Source: Candidatus Altarchaeota archaeon (GTDB taxonomy: Archaea > Altiarchaeota > Altiarchaeia > IMC4 > SCGC-AAA252-I15). Taken from it: a stretch of DNA of 38,143 bases. The translations under genes were made by a program, and so were the position numbers. Shown here one piece after another: positions 18,888 to 27,359 of this stretch. Each line of letters begins with the position of its first letter. The stretch's first letter is position 1. The notes under the pieces are model-generated. The model saw only the letters and a list, made by a program, of their open reading frames with translations. It ran no database searches and had not been told where the DNA came from. The stretch covers positions 1 through 38,143 of the forward strand of contig JAQTQS010000005.1 of the NCBI GenBank assembly GCA_028712125.1. Direction: 5' to 3'.

Positions 18888-18908
18888 ATATGGATATATT
18901 ATCCATAT
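18888..18908. promoter_or_regulatory. perfect 21-bp palindrome in shared divergent promoter (ATATGGATA-TAT-TATCCATAT)
   Basis: 9-bp perfect inverted arms, 3-bp AT spacer, between ecfT start (18870) and DUF4430-like gene start (18917). Confidence 0.75.
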
Positions 18909-18916
18909 CTATTGAA

Positions 18917-19987
18917 ATGGACAGTAAAAAAGCGATAATTACGGCCCTTATGCTCGCGCTCACCATGACGACGGCCCACGCCGCACGCGTAGGAGTCGTA
19001 ATAAGCTTCCCGGACGGCACAACTAGCACCGCATGCGCGGAAGTATCTGAGAACGCGAACGCATACGACGTGATACGGCAATCCGACCTGCCGATAGAAT
19101 GGAGCTACGACGCGCTCTGGGGCCACGGCCTCTGCGGCATCAACGGCATAGGCTGCGCTTCGGACAACTGCTACTGCAGCAGCGACTACTGGGGCTTCTA
19201 CATATACTCGATAGGATGGAAATACAGCCCTGTGGGATTCGACGGAGGGGACACATGCTGGAACGGCGAATTGGACTCCTATGAAGGCCACTACTGCGCC
19301 CGCGACGGGGATTTGCTGGGACTTGCATACGGCCCATACGGCACAAAGCCGAAAAGGATTTCCTTCGGCGACATATGCACGAAAGATGAGCAGCCGGGAT
19401 ACGGCGGTGAAGGATTATTCAACATGACTGTAAACATGACAGACCCCATACACAGGAACAGCCTCGTAGAGCTAACGGTTTACGACATCAAGAGGAACAG
19501 GACTGTGAAAAAGGCGACCGTGATAGTATATGACAACAACGCAGGAACCGGCAGGCTCTACGAAGGCGTGACCGACGCGAACGGAACTTCCGAGTTCACA
19601 ATAACTAGGACAGGCATGTATACGCTTGAGATACGCGCACTCGACTACCATACGATAAGCCGGATGATAAACGTCGCCGACCCGACAACCACGACCATGG
19701 AAACAACCACCAGCACGCAGACGACGACAACAACAACCGAGCCCTCAACCACAGAAGAGACAAGACTTCCACACTTCCTGTACCTCCCAAAGACGACCAG
19801 CAGCATACAAACGACAACGACGCTGCAGGAGCCGACAACCACGATACAGACGGCGACAACGACAATCGAGGAGCCGAAGGTGATAGGAATGGCGGCAAGC
19901 CAGACGCCAGACAACTTTGGGCAGGGCATCCTGCTCGCCGCGATAGCGATTGGCCTGACGTTCGCATACCTGATGCTGCGGCGGTAA
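18917..19987 (+). CDS. secreted/anchored DUF4430 (transcobalamin-like) protein with Thr-rich stalk and C-terminal TM anchor
   Basis: Signal peptide MDSKKAIITALMLALTMTTAHAA; AYDVIRQSDLPIEWSYDALWGHGLCGINGIG...YWGFYIYSIGWKYSPVGFD...ARDGDLLGLAYGPYG; stalk TTTTMETTTSTQTTTTTTEPSTTEE; C-terminal GILLAAIAIGLTFAYLMLRR. Confidence 0.78.
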   Translation: MDSKKAIITALMLALTMTTAHAARVGVVISFPDGTTSTACAEVSENANAYDVIRQSDLPIEWSYDALWGHGLCGINGIGCASDNCYCSSDYWGFYIYSIGWKYSPVGFDGGDTCWNGELDSYEGHYCARDGDLLGLAYGPYGTKPKRISFGDICTKDEQPGYGGEGLFNMTVNMTDPIHRNSLVELTVYDIKRNRTVKKATVIVYDNNAGTGRLYEGVTDANGTSEFTITRTGMYTLEIRALDYHTISRMINVADPTTTTMETTTSTQTTTTTTEPSTTEETRLPHFLYLPKTTSSIQTTTTLQEPTTTIQTATTTIEEPKVIGMAASQTPDNFGQGILLAAIAIGLTFAYLMLRR

Positions 19988-20016
19988 TTTTTTACTAACG
20001 CATCCCATATTCTTCC

Positions 20017-21345
20017 ATGAACATCCTCCTCGTCGGAAACGGCGCCCGCGAGCACGCAATAATCAAGGGGCTCGCCAGAAGCGGGAAGGAAAAAAGGCTT
20101 TACGCGTTCATGGGAGCGAAAAATCCGGGGATAGCGCGAATCGCGGACGGCTACGCCCTCGGCGACATATGCAACCCAAAGGAAGTCGCAGACTACGCCA
20201 AAAAAAACAAGATAGGACTGGCGCTCATCGGCCCGGAAGCCCCGCTGAACGCAGGCATCGTTGACGCGCTAGAAGAGGACGGAGTATTGTGCGCAGCTCC
20301 CGCCAAAACTGCGGCAAGGCTGGAGACCGACAAGACGTTCTGCAGGCAATTGCTGGAAAAACACGGGATACCCGGCAACCCAAGGCATGATATATTCTCA
20401 GACTATAAAAAAGCAAGCGATTACATTGACAATCTGGACTACGACTTTGTGGTAAAACCTGCGGGCCTCACCGGCGGCAAGGGCGTGAAGATAATGGGCG
20501 AGCAGATGGCGACCAAGGACGAGGCCAAAGCCTACGTCAGGGAGATACTCGAAGCCAAAGTCGGCCACCTCCCGCAGGCCGTCATCGAGGAGCGGCTGGT
20601 CGGGGAGGAGTTCACACTGCAGGCCTTCGTCGACGGGAAAAAAGTCGTCGGCATGCCCATGGTGCAGGACCACAAGAGAGCCTACGAAGGCGACAAGGGC
20701 CCGAACACCGGCGGGATGGGCTCTTACTCGGACAACGGATTCATACTGCCGTTCCTCACCCAAAATGATTATGATGAAGGGCTTTCGATAATGGAAAAGA
20801 CGGTCAATGCTGTGAAAAAGGAAACCGGCGCGCCCTACAAGGGCTTCCTCTACGGCCAGTTCATGGCTACAAAAAACGGCGTCGGGCTGATTGAATACAA
20901 CGCGCGGCTGGGCGACCCGGAGGCGATGAACGTGCTCTCGGTGCTCGATTCGGACCTTGTTGGCATATGCGCAGGCATGGCCGAAGGCAGGCTTGACGGG
21001 AGGATAGAATTCTCCAGGAAGGCCACTGTATGCAAATACATGGTGCCCGAAGGCTACCCAGAAAAGCCTAAGAAGAACGTTGAGCTGAGTGTGGACGAAA
21101 AAACGGTAGAAAAGCTCGGCGGGGAAGTTTACTACGCGTCAGTAAGGGAGGAGGACGGCAGGATAATATCCTCGGCGTCAAGGTCGGTTGCGGTATTGGG
21201 CAAGGCCGGCTCGATTGCGGAAGCCGAGAAGGTCGCGGAAAAGTCCATGGCGTTCATAAAGGGGGACTTGTTCCACAGAAAGGACATCGGAACAAAGGCC
21301 TTGATAGAAAAAAGGATAATGCATATGAAGGAGCTTAGAGGCTAG
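20017..21345 (+). CDS. purD: phosphoribosylamine--glycine ligase
   Basis: MNILLVGNGAREHAI...IGPEAPLNAGIVDALEEDG...AARLETDKTFCRQLL...VVKPAGLTGGKGVKI...GPNTGGMGSYSD...RLGDPEAMNVL. Confidence 0.95.
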   Translation: MNILLVGNGAREHAIIKGLARSGKEKRLYAFMGAKNPGIARIADGYALGDICNPKEVADYAKKNKIGLALIGPEAPLNAGIVDALEEDGVLCAAPAKTAARLETDKTFCRQLLEKHGIPGNPRHDIFSDYKKASDYIDNLDYDFVVKPAGLTGGKGVKIMGEQMATKDEAKAYVREILEAKVGHLPQAVIEERLVGEEFTLQAFVDGKKVVGMPMVQDHKRAYEGDKGPNTGGMGSYSDNGFILPFLTQNDYDEGLSIMEKTVNAVKKETGAPYKGFLYGQFMATKNGVGLIEYNARLGDPEAMNVLSVLDSDLVGICAGMAEGRLDGRIEFSRKATVCKYMVPEGYPEKPKKNVELSVDEKTVEKLGGEVYYASVREEDGRIISSASRSVAVLGKAGSIAEAEKVAEKSMAFIKGDLFHRKDIGTKALIEKRIMHMKELRG

Positions 21346-21941
21346 ATAAGGCCGAGCTTCCTCAGGCTGGCTGAAAGCTGCTTGGAATTTTTGAAGTGTA
21401 TTGCCTTGAAGCCCATCTCCATCGCAGGCCTGAGCAGTTTCTTCTTGTCGTCGATGAAGACTGCGTCAATAGGTTTGACGCCGGCTTTCCTTAAGACGGC
21501 GCGGTACATCTTGGGGTCGGGCTTGCTCGTCCCAAGCTCGAAGGAGAAGACGCCCCCGTCGAAGTCGTCCAGAAAACGGTATTTGGAGTTGAAGTAATCA
21601 ACACGCTCCGGAGTTATGTCAGACAAGTAGAAAACCCTTATGCCGTGCGACCTCAGACGACGGATGATGCCGACAGTCCCTTCAATCGGCGTATAGCCTT
21701 CAAGGTCCAGCCTGTCAAGTTTCTCGGGAGCATCCTTGAGTCCGAGACGCCCGGAGAAAATCCGCCATACATCATAAACCTCGGACTCGCTGACGGGATA
21801 ATCCCGGCCTAATCCAAGGTCAAATGCCCTGCGCACCTTCTCTTCTGGGATGGCGTGCTTTTTTGAGATTATTCCAATCAGGCGCTCTGTCCCGTTGGTG
21901 AAGTAGACCCCGCCTAAATCAAAAACCGCCGCCTTTAGCAT
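21342..21941 (-). CDS. HAD-superfamily hydrolase
   Basis: KAAVFDLGGVYF (motif I), FYLSDITPERV (motif II), TSKPDPKMYRAVL (motif III), AVFIDDKKKLLRPA (motif IV). Confidence 0.88.
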   Translation of the reverse strand: MLKAAVFDLGGVYFTNGTERLIGIISKKHAIPEEKVRRAFDLGLGRDYPVSESEVYDVWRIFSGRLGLKDAPEKLDRLDLEGYTPIEGTVGIIRRLRSHGIRVFYLSDITPERVDYFNSKYRFLDDFDGGVFSFELGTSKPDPKMYRAVLRKAGVKPIDAVFIDDKKKLLRPAMEMGFKAIHFKNSKQLSASLRKLGLI

Positions 21942-22129
21942 TACTTCTTCCTGCTGCTCCGCTGGCCGCCGACACCCCAGTGGTCCTTGCTGACCTCGCT
22001 AAGTATGACGACGACGTCCTGGTGGCTTACCTTCAGCGCTTTTACAACGGCTTCCGTCACTTCCCGGATAAGGTCGTCCTTCTGCTCAAGCGTCCGGCCT
22101 TCCCACATGTCTATTCTCACTACTGGCAT
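21941..22129 (-). CDS. 4-oxalocrotonate tautomerase family protein
   Basis: MPVVRIDMWEGRTLEQKDDLIREVTEAVVKALKVSHQDVVVILSEVSKDHWGVGG; N-terminal Pro after Met. Confidence 0.88.
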   Translation of the reverse strand: MPVVRIDMWEGRTLEQKDDLIREVTEAVVKALKVSHQDVVVILSEVSKDHWGVGGQRSSRKK

Positions 22130-22170
22130 TTTGATTAGTTATATACGGCATGGTTGAAAAATATACTCCC

Positions 22171-23436
22171 ATGAGAATTGTCATCGAGACCTACGGCTGC
22201 GCGATGAACCAGGCCGACTCCGAGTATATCGCAGGATTGCTCGAGGAGGCCGGGCACGTGATAGTGCCTGCGGACGGCGACGTCATTGTGGTAAACACTT
22301 GCACTGTCAAGACGCCGACCGAAGTCAAGATAAGGCGCATGCTGAAAGAGCTTGAAGGCGCCGGGAAAAAGGCCGTCGTGTCAGGCTGCCTGCCGGCGGC
22401 AAATCCCGCAATAGCCAATGACTTTCCATCTTTCTCGTTTGTAGGCGTCAATGTCCAAGACGTGCCTGCGGCTGTCGATGCGGTAATGGCAGGCAAGCGT
22501 CTTGTTGCCATAAGCCAGTCTGCCGGACGCTCATGCCTGCCGAAGAAGAGGGCCAATTCCTTCATCGAGATAATACCGATAGCGGAAGGCTGCCTAGGCC
22601 AGTGCGCCTACTGCATAACGCGCTCCGCCAGGGGTAAGTTACGCTCCTACCCGATGGACGAGATTGTCAGGCAGGCTCGCGAGGCCGCTGACAAAGGCGT
22701 AAAGGAGATATGGCTCACGGCGCAGGACACCGGCGCATACGGGCTTGATGTCGGGACTAATCTCCCGAAGCTCATCACTGCGGTTGCTGCGGTTCCGGGA
22801 GATTTCATGATAAGGGTCGGCATGACGAACCCGAACCACGTGCTTACGTTCATGGACGAATTGATTGAATCCTACAAAAACCCGAAAGTCTACAGGTTCC
22901 TGCACCTTCCGGTGCAGTCCGGCAGCGACAAGGTGTTGAAACAGATGGGGCGAAGATACAACGCAGACGACTTCAGGCGCATAGCGGACGGATTCAGAAA
23001 AAACCTTGAAGGCATTACCATATCTACGGACATAATAGCGGGCTACCCGGCCGAAAGCGAAGACGACCTGAAGGCGACGATAAAACTGATAAAAGAGACA
23101 AAGCCTGACATAATAAACATCTCAAGATACTGGGCGAGGCCCGGCACGCCGGCGGCAAAAATCAAGCAGCATCCGGGCAGCGTGATAAAGCAGAGGTCAG
23201 GCAGGATTAACGACGAGTTCAAGAAGATAGCGCTGGAATGCAACAGGAGATGGCTCGGCTGGGAAGGCGAGTGCACCATAACGGAAAGAAACGCGGACGG
23301 CAGCTACACCGGCAGGAATTACTGCTACAAGCCGATAATCCTGAAATCCGGAAAAGACCTGATGGGAAAGACAGTAAGCGTGAAAATCAAGCAGGCGTCG
23401 TGCTACGACCTGAGAGGCATGCTGGCGAACGGCTAA
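22171..23436 (+). CDS. tRNA (N6-L-threonylcarbamoyladenosine(37)-C2)-methylthiotransferase, e-MtaB type radical SAM
   Basis: MRIVIETYGCAMNQADSE...VNTCTVKTPTE...IAEGCLGQCAYCITRSARGKLRSYP (CX3CX2C)...LHLPVQSGSDKVLKQMGRRY; TRAM-like C-terminus. Confidence 0.92.
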   Translation: MRIVIETYGCAMNQADSEYIAGLLEEAGHVIVPADGDVIVVNTCTVKTPTEVKIRRMLKELEGAGKKAVVSGCLPAANPAIANDFPSFSFVGVNVQDVPAAVDAVMAGKRLVAISQSAGRSCLPKKRANSFIEIIPIAEGCLGQCAYCITRSARGKLRSYPMDEIVRQAREAADKGVKEIWLTAQDTGAYGLDVGTNLPKLITAVAAVPGDFMIRVGMTNPNHVLTFMDELIESYKNPKVYRFLHLPVQSGSDKVLKQMGRRYNADDFRRIADGFRKNLEGITISTDIIAGYPAESEDDLKATIKLIKETKPDIINISRYWARPGTPAAKIKQHPGSVIKQRSGRINDEFKKIALECNRRWLGWEGECTITERNADGSYTGRNYCYKPIILKSGKDLMGKTVSVKIKQASCYDLRGMLANG

Positions 23437-23735
23437 TAGGCATACGTGCCCTTCAAAGAGACCGTCCTGCCCTTCTTGACCGACCTAATCTTCGGCTTCA
23501 TGCGCCTGCGCTTGAGGTTGAACTCCTTGCGCTCCTTCTTGCTCATCCCCGAAAGCTCGTTCTTGAACAGCTCGCTGTTGGTCATGCGCCGCTCATGCTG
23601 GACTGCCTCTTTAATCTCGAAATGGATGCCAAGGCCGTCGATTGAAAGGTTGTAGCGCACGCCGTCGCGCAGGAAATTCTTTAGATGGCCGAGAATCTGC
23701 TCATGGTCCTGGTTGCCGAAGAACTTGCCGCTCAT
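23433..23735 (-). CDS. hypothetical basic protein
   Basis: 100 aa ORF; HLKNFLRDGVRYNLSIDGLGIHFEIKEAVQHERRMTNSELFKNELSGMSKKERKEF...; Lys/Arg-rich C-terminus. Confidence 0.5.
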   Translation of the reverse strand: MSGKFFGNQDHEQILGHLKNFLRDGVRYNLSIDGLGIHFEIKEAVQHERRMTNSELFKNELSGMSKKERKEFNLKRRRMKPKIRSVKKGRTVSLKGTYAY

Positions 23736-23737
23736 CC

Positions 23738-24757
23738 CTATTTATTTTTCCCCAGGATTTTTAAATCAACGCAAACCCTGCCAAGCTGCGGCGAATAGCT
23801 GCCGCACGCTACCGCATCCAAGACCTTTATTCTATAGCCGAGCTTCTTGCAAAGGCTTGCGACCTTTCTTGCAGACTCGTCCGGACTTCCCGCAAAGTCA
23901 TAGAAATGGACTATGCCATTCCTGCTCAATGCAGGCAGCGCGACGTCAAGGAAATCACAGGCATCCTTCGGAAGAGGCATCACAATACGGTCGAACTTAC
24001 CCAACAAAGGAGTAGCATCGCGAACGTCCCCCTGTATGGAAAGAATGCGGGCTTTATTCAGGCTCGCATTCTCGGCCATGAACCTTGCTGCATCCGGATT
24101 AAGCTCGATTGCAACGACTTCCTTGGGACTGCGCTGTTTCGCGATTAAAACAGCATAAGGCCCGACCCCTGCGAACATCACCAGCACGCGCTCGCCGGCC
24201 TTCACCTGGCTTGCGACGCGCATGCGCTCCGTCCCAAGCCGCGGGCTGAAATAATCCTTAGAGACGTCAAGCCTATAGCGGCAGCCGTACTCCGTGTGTA
24301 TTGTGAAAGTCCGCTTCTCGCCGGCCACCACCTCAACACCCCTAACGCGGTACTCGGTAGAGACAGGCGCCGTCTTCAATGCCGCAACCTTAAGATTACT
24401 GAAAGTCTTCAACAATGTATTGCCTATGACCTTCTTCTTTTTCAAAAGCCCGGCGGGAAGCTCAAGTATGGCAATATCGCCCACGACGTCAAAACCCGAA
24501 GGCAATAACGCAAGCTCGCCCTCCGAAAGAACGCCCGAAAGAGCCTCTGCCAAAGAACGCGGCCTGGACGCGAGCGCCGGAGCCTTGCGCTTTACAATGA
24601 CCCCGCCCCTGACTGGCGTTCTCTTGGTTATCGGGAACAGTATGTTATCCCCTTCAGCAATGACTCTCCGGCCATTGTCGAACGCGCCCTTCTTCAGCAG
24701 GCCAATGCGCGCCTCCTCCGCAACCTTCCTTTTTACCTTGACGTACAGCGAATCCAA
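23738..24757 (-). CDS. trm5: tRNA (guanine(37)-N1)-methyltransferase, Trm5 family
   Basis: TEYGCRYRLDVSKDYFSPRLGTERMRVASQVKAGERVLVMFAGVGPYAVLIAKQRSPKEVVAIELNPDAARFMAEN...DRIVMPLPKDACDFLDVAL. Confidence 0.9.
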   Translation of the reverse strand: MDSLYVKVKRKVAEEARIGLLKKGAFDNGRRVIAEGDNILFPITKRTPVRGGVIVKRKAPALASRPRSLAEALSGVLSEGELALLPSGFDVVGDIAILELPAGLLKKKKVIGNTLLKTFSNLKVAALKTAPVSTEYRVRGVEVVAGEKRTFTIHTEYGCRYRLDVSKDYFSPRLGTERMRVASQVKAGERVLVMFAGVGPYAVLIAKQRSPKEVVAIELNPDAARFMAENASLNKARILSIQGDVRDATPLLGKFDRIVMPLPKDACDFLDVALPALSRNGIVHFYDFAGSPDESARKVASLCKKLGYRIKVLDAVACGSYSPQLGRVCVDLKILGKNK

Positions 24758-24812
24758 AGCAGACCTTCAGCGCCAAGCGCTATTAAATTCATGAAGCAAA
24801 GGTATATAACCC

Positions 24813-25619
24813 ATGATACGCATCGGAACCGCTGGCGTGCCGCTGGGAACTATCGTACGCGACACGCAGGCAGGCATAAAATACGTCAGGGAAATAGGCC
24901 TTGACGCGATGGAAGTCGAGTTCGTGAGAGGCGTTTATCTCACTGAGAATGCGGCCGGGGACGTCGGCAGGCTTGCAAGAGAGCTGGACGTCTCGCTCTC
25001 GGTCCACGCGCCATACTACATCAACCTAAACTCGGTTGAGAGCGAGAAGATAGAGGCCTCCAAGAAGAGGATAATAGACAGCGCAAGGATTGCAGGCATA
25101 CTCGGCGCGCGAATAGTGGTCTTCCACCCCGGCTTCTATGGAAAAGTCACACCGGAGGAGACGCTCCAAAAGATTCAAGAAAATATCATTGAGGTTAGGG
25201 AGACGCTCGACAAGGAAGGCAATAACGTACTACTAGGCCCTGAGACGACAGGCAAGAAAAGCCAGTTCGGCACGCTGGAAGAACTAATGGCAATCTCGCA
25301 GACAGCCAAACGAATAATGCCGGCAATAGACTTCGGCCACCTGCACGCCCGGTCGAATGGCGGCCTGAAGACGAAGCAGGACTTTGAAGCTGTCTTTGAC
25401 CTATTCGGCAGGCAATTCAAAGAACCAATGCACATCCACATGGCAGGCGTGAAATACTCCGAAAAGGGAGAACTGGAGCATCTTGAAATAGGCGCCTGCC
25501 AGCCTGACTACAAACACCTGGCCGGAATACTGAAAGAAAGAAAGATAGAAGCGACAGTAATATCAGAAAGCCCGAACATCGAAAAAGACGCACTAACGCT
25601 AAAAAAAATGCTGGAATGA
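24813..25619 (+). CDS. nfo: endonuclease IV-like AP endonuclease (TIM barrel)
   Basis: SVHAPYYINLNS...VVFHPGFYG...LLGPETTGKKSQFGTLEEL...AIDFGHLHAR...MHIHMAGVKYSEKGELEHL. Confidence 0.85.
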   Translation: MIRIGTAGVPLGTIVRDTQAGIKYVREIGLDAMEVEFVRGVYLTENAAGDVGRLARELDVSLSVHAPYYINLNSVESEKIEASKKRIIDSARIAGILGARIVVFHPGFYGKVTPEETLQKIQENIIEVRETLDKEGNNVLLGPETTGKKSQFGTLEELMAISQTAKRIMPAIDFGHLHARSNGGLKTKQDFEAVFDLFGRQFKEPMHIHMAGVKYSEKGELEHLEIGACQPDYKHLAGILKERKIEATVISESPNIEKDALTLKKMLE

Positions 25620-25733
25620 AGCCTTAAATCTGCCAAAAGTAACAACCAACTCGGATTAAATCCCCCAGTTAGTTAATGGTTATTTCTTTATATCTAATGC
25701 TAAAATGGATAACAACTTCAAAAATATTTAAAA

Positions 25734-26798
25734 ATGAGTGATAAGGTAGTCAATTCAATGATTTTGGACGTAGTAAAGGATGTAAAAGATACGATTTTCT
25801 CAGTCTATTTTGTGATTTGCTTTCTTGCGATTATAACCCTTTTTGTTTACGACACACTCACTTTTACCCAAGAAAGCGGGATTAGACCAATTGCGTATAT
25901 GCTAGGAATAAGCATAATTCTTCCAGTGCTATGCTTCTGTTTGTTTTCCATTACATTAATGGCTAGGTTCTTAACAAAGCACCAACTAGTAGTCGGGATA
26001 AGTACACTTTTTTGGAGGATATTTCTGTTTATACTAAACTTGTCAATATTGTATTTGATTATCTACATCGCATATCTCATACTGACTGTCTCTTATCTTT
26101 TTGTGTTTGATAAAGAATTTTATTGTATGGTAGAGGGAGTAGATACCGGTGAAATTGTCATTGAACACGCTTTGGAGACTGGCGATGCATCAGGATGTAA
26201 TATATTGCTCTGTAGATATGGTAGGGGGGGTTGTTACTCAGCTGTAGCACAAATTACGGGCAACTTAACACTTTGCAATCAAATAGAAGAACCAGTTCAG
26301 AGGGATAGTTGTTTCTCATTAATTGCTACCAACAAGAGTGATTATTTGGTATGTGATAAAGTACAGAATCAAAGTAGTAGAGAGGAATGTTATGCTATAA
26401 TTAAGATAAACGTGTCAATTTGCGATGAAATCCAAGACATTGATACAAGAGTATGGTGCTATGAAAAGATTGCTGAGAATACGAGAGATGCATCAATTTG
26501 TGATAAAATAGAAAGCCAAGGCCAGAGGGGGCTCTGTTTAGACAACATTGCAAGTGAAGTCCTGAATGCTTCTATTTGCGATGAAATTCAAGGTGAGTAT
26601 CCACGTAACCATTGCTATCACGTTTGTGCTTGGAAATTAGGGGACACATCATTATGTAATAAAATACGAGGTGAAGATGAGTTACACGACATACCTTTCT
26701 GCTACGAAATCGTTGCAAAAGCTACGAAGAACACTTCAATATGCGATTCGTTCCAAGAGGGCTTAGATAAACGAGATTGTTATCGGAGTATAAGCTAG
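25734..26798 (+). CDS. polytopic membrane protein with C-terminal tandem 26-aa Cys repeats (8 units), paralogue-like to 13710..14672
   Basis: N-terminal hydrophobic helices, then units such as CNQIEEPVQRDSC, CDKVQNQSSREEC, CDEIQDIDTRVWC, CDKIESQGQRGLC, CDEIQGEYPRNHC, CDSFQEGLDKRDC; AT-rich DNA. Confidence 0.8.
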   Translation: MSDKVVNSMILDVVKDVKDTIFSVYFVICFLAIITLFVYDTLTFTQESGIRPIAYMLGISIILPVLCFCLFSITLMARFLTKHQLVVGISTLFWRIFLFILNLSILYLIIYIAYLILTVSYLFVFDKEFYCMVEGVDTGEIVIEHALETGDASGCNILLCRYGRGGCYSAVAQITGNLTLCNQIEEPVQRDSCFSLIATNKSDYLVCDKVQNQSSREECYAIIKINVSICDEIQDIDTRVWCYEKIAENTRDASICDKIESQGQRGLCLDNIASEVLNASICDEIQGEYPRNHCYHVCAWKLGDTSLCNKIRGEDELHDIPFCYEIVAKATKNTSICDSFQEGLDKRDCYRSIS

Positions 26799-26864
26799 AG
26801 ATAACTTAATAAGATATAATCGAACTACTGCGTACTATTTTATTAATCCATTACACCGATTGTA

Positions 26865-27284
26865 TCATTCCTTTTTTCTTATGTGTTCTATTATCTTCTT
26901 GCTGCTTGACAGTTCGCCCGCGTGCACTGCGTTAAGCCTGACTATCCTTGTGTTTAGGCCTCTTTTTTTGAATTCTTCTGTGAGTTCTTTTTCGTCGAAG
27001 TCCTGGTCGAAGCCGAGTGCGAGGATGTCGGGCTTGAGGGCCGTTATGGGTTTGAACATGTCGTTTTCGTCGCCGAGTATGGCTTCGTCTACCATTCTTA
27101 GGGATTTGACCATTTCCAGCCTTTGTCTTTCTGGAACATGGGAGCGGCGTTTGCGCTTGTATGCCGTCGAATCCCTGGCCACGATTACGGCCAGTTTGCT
27201 GCCTAGTTTGCGGGCTTCGGCTAGGAACAGGATATGCCCCGGGTGGATTAATTCAAAGACGCCGGTGGCGACTACGAGGGTCAT
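26865..27284 (-). CDS. ribL: archaeal FAD synthase (cytidylyltransferase fold)
   Basis: MTLVVATGVFELIHPGHILFLAEARKLGSKLAVIVARDSTAYKRKRR...PERQRLEMVKSLRMVDEAILGDEND...LALGFDQDF. Confidence 0.9.
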   Translation of the reverse strand: MTLVVATGVFELIHPGHILFLAEARKLGSKLAVIVARDSTAYKRKRRSHVPERQRLEMVKSLRMVDEAILGDENDMFKPITALKPDILALGFDQDFDEKELTEEFKKRGLNTRIVRLNAVHAGELSSSKKIIEHIRKKE

Positions 27285-27359
27285 TTTTAAGCGGCAGAGA
27301 CATATATCTTAGTCCACTAACTTATATCTTTGGTGGAATATATTTAACCCAAAAGAACG

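Noticed and set aside
19680-19875. Possible CRISPR-like or satellite repeat
   Set aside because: Repetition is triplet-level Thr codons in frame with a CDS; no regular repeat/spacer structure.
19605-20059. Minus-strand Ser/Val-rich ORFs opposite the DUF4430 gene
   Set aside because: Antisense of Thr-rich codons (ACA/ACG give TGT/CGT), not a real gene.
25620-25733. Possible structured RNA or terminator (aaccaact...agttagttaatggtt)
   Set aside because: The inverted match is imperfect and the region is AT-rich; not enough to call a feature.
26181-26798. Possible DNA-level tandem repeat array independent of coding
   Set aside because: Units vary at DNA level, with similarity tracking the 26-aa protein unit; best explained as protein repeats.
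27300-27340. TCCAC...GTGGA inverted repeat in the ribL/eL31 divergent promoter
   Set aside because: Only 5-bp arms with a 14-nt gap; could easily be chance.
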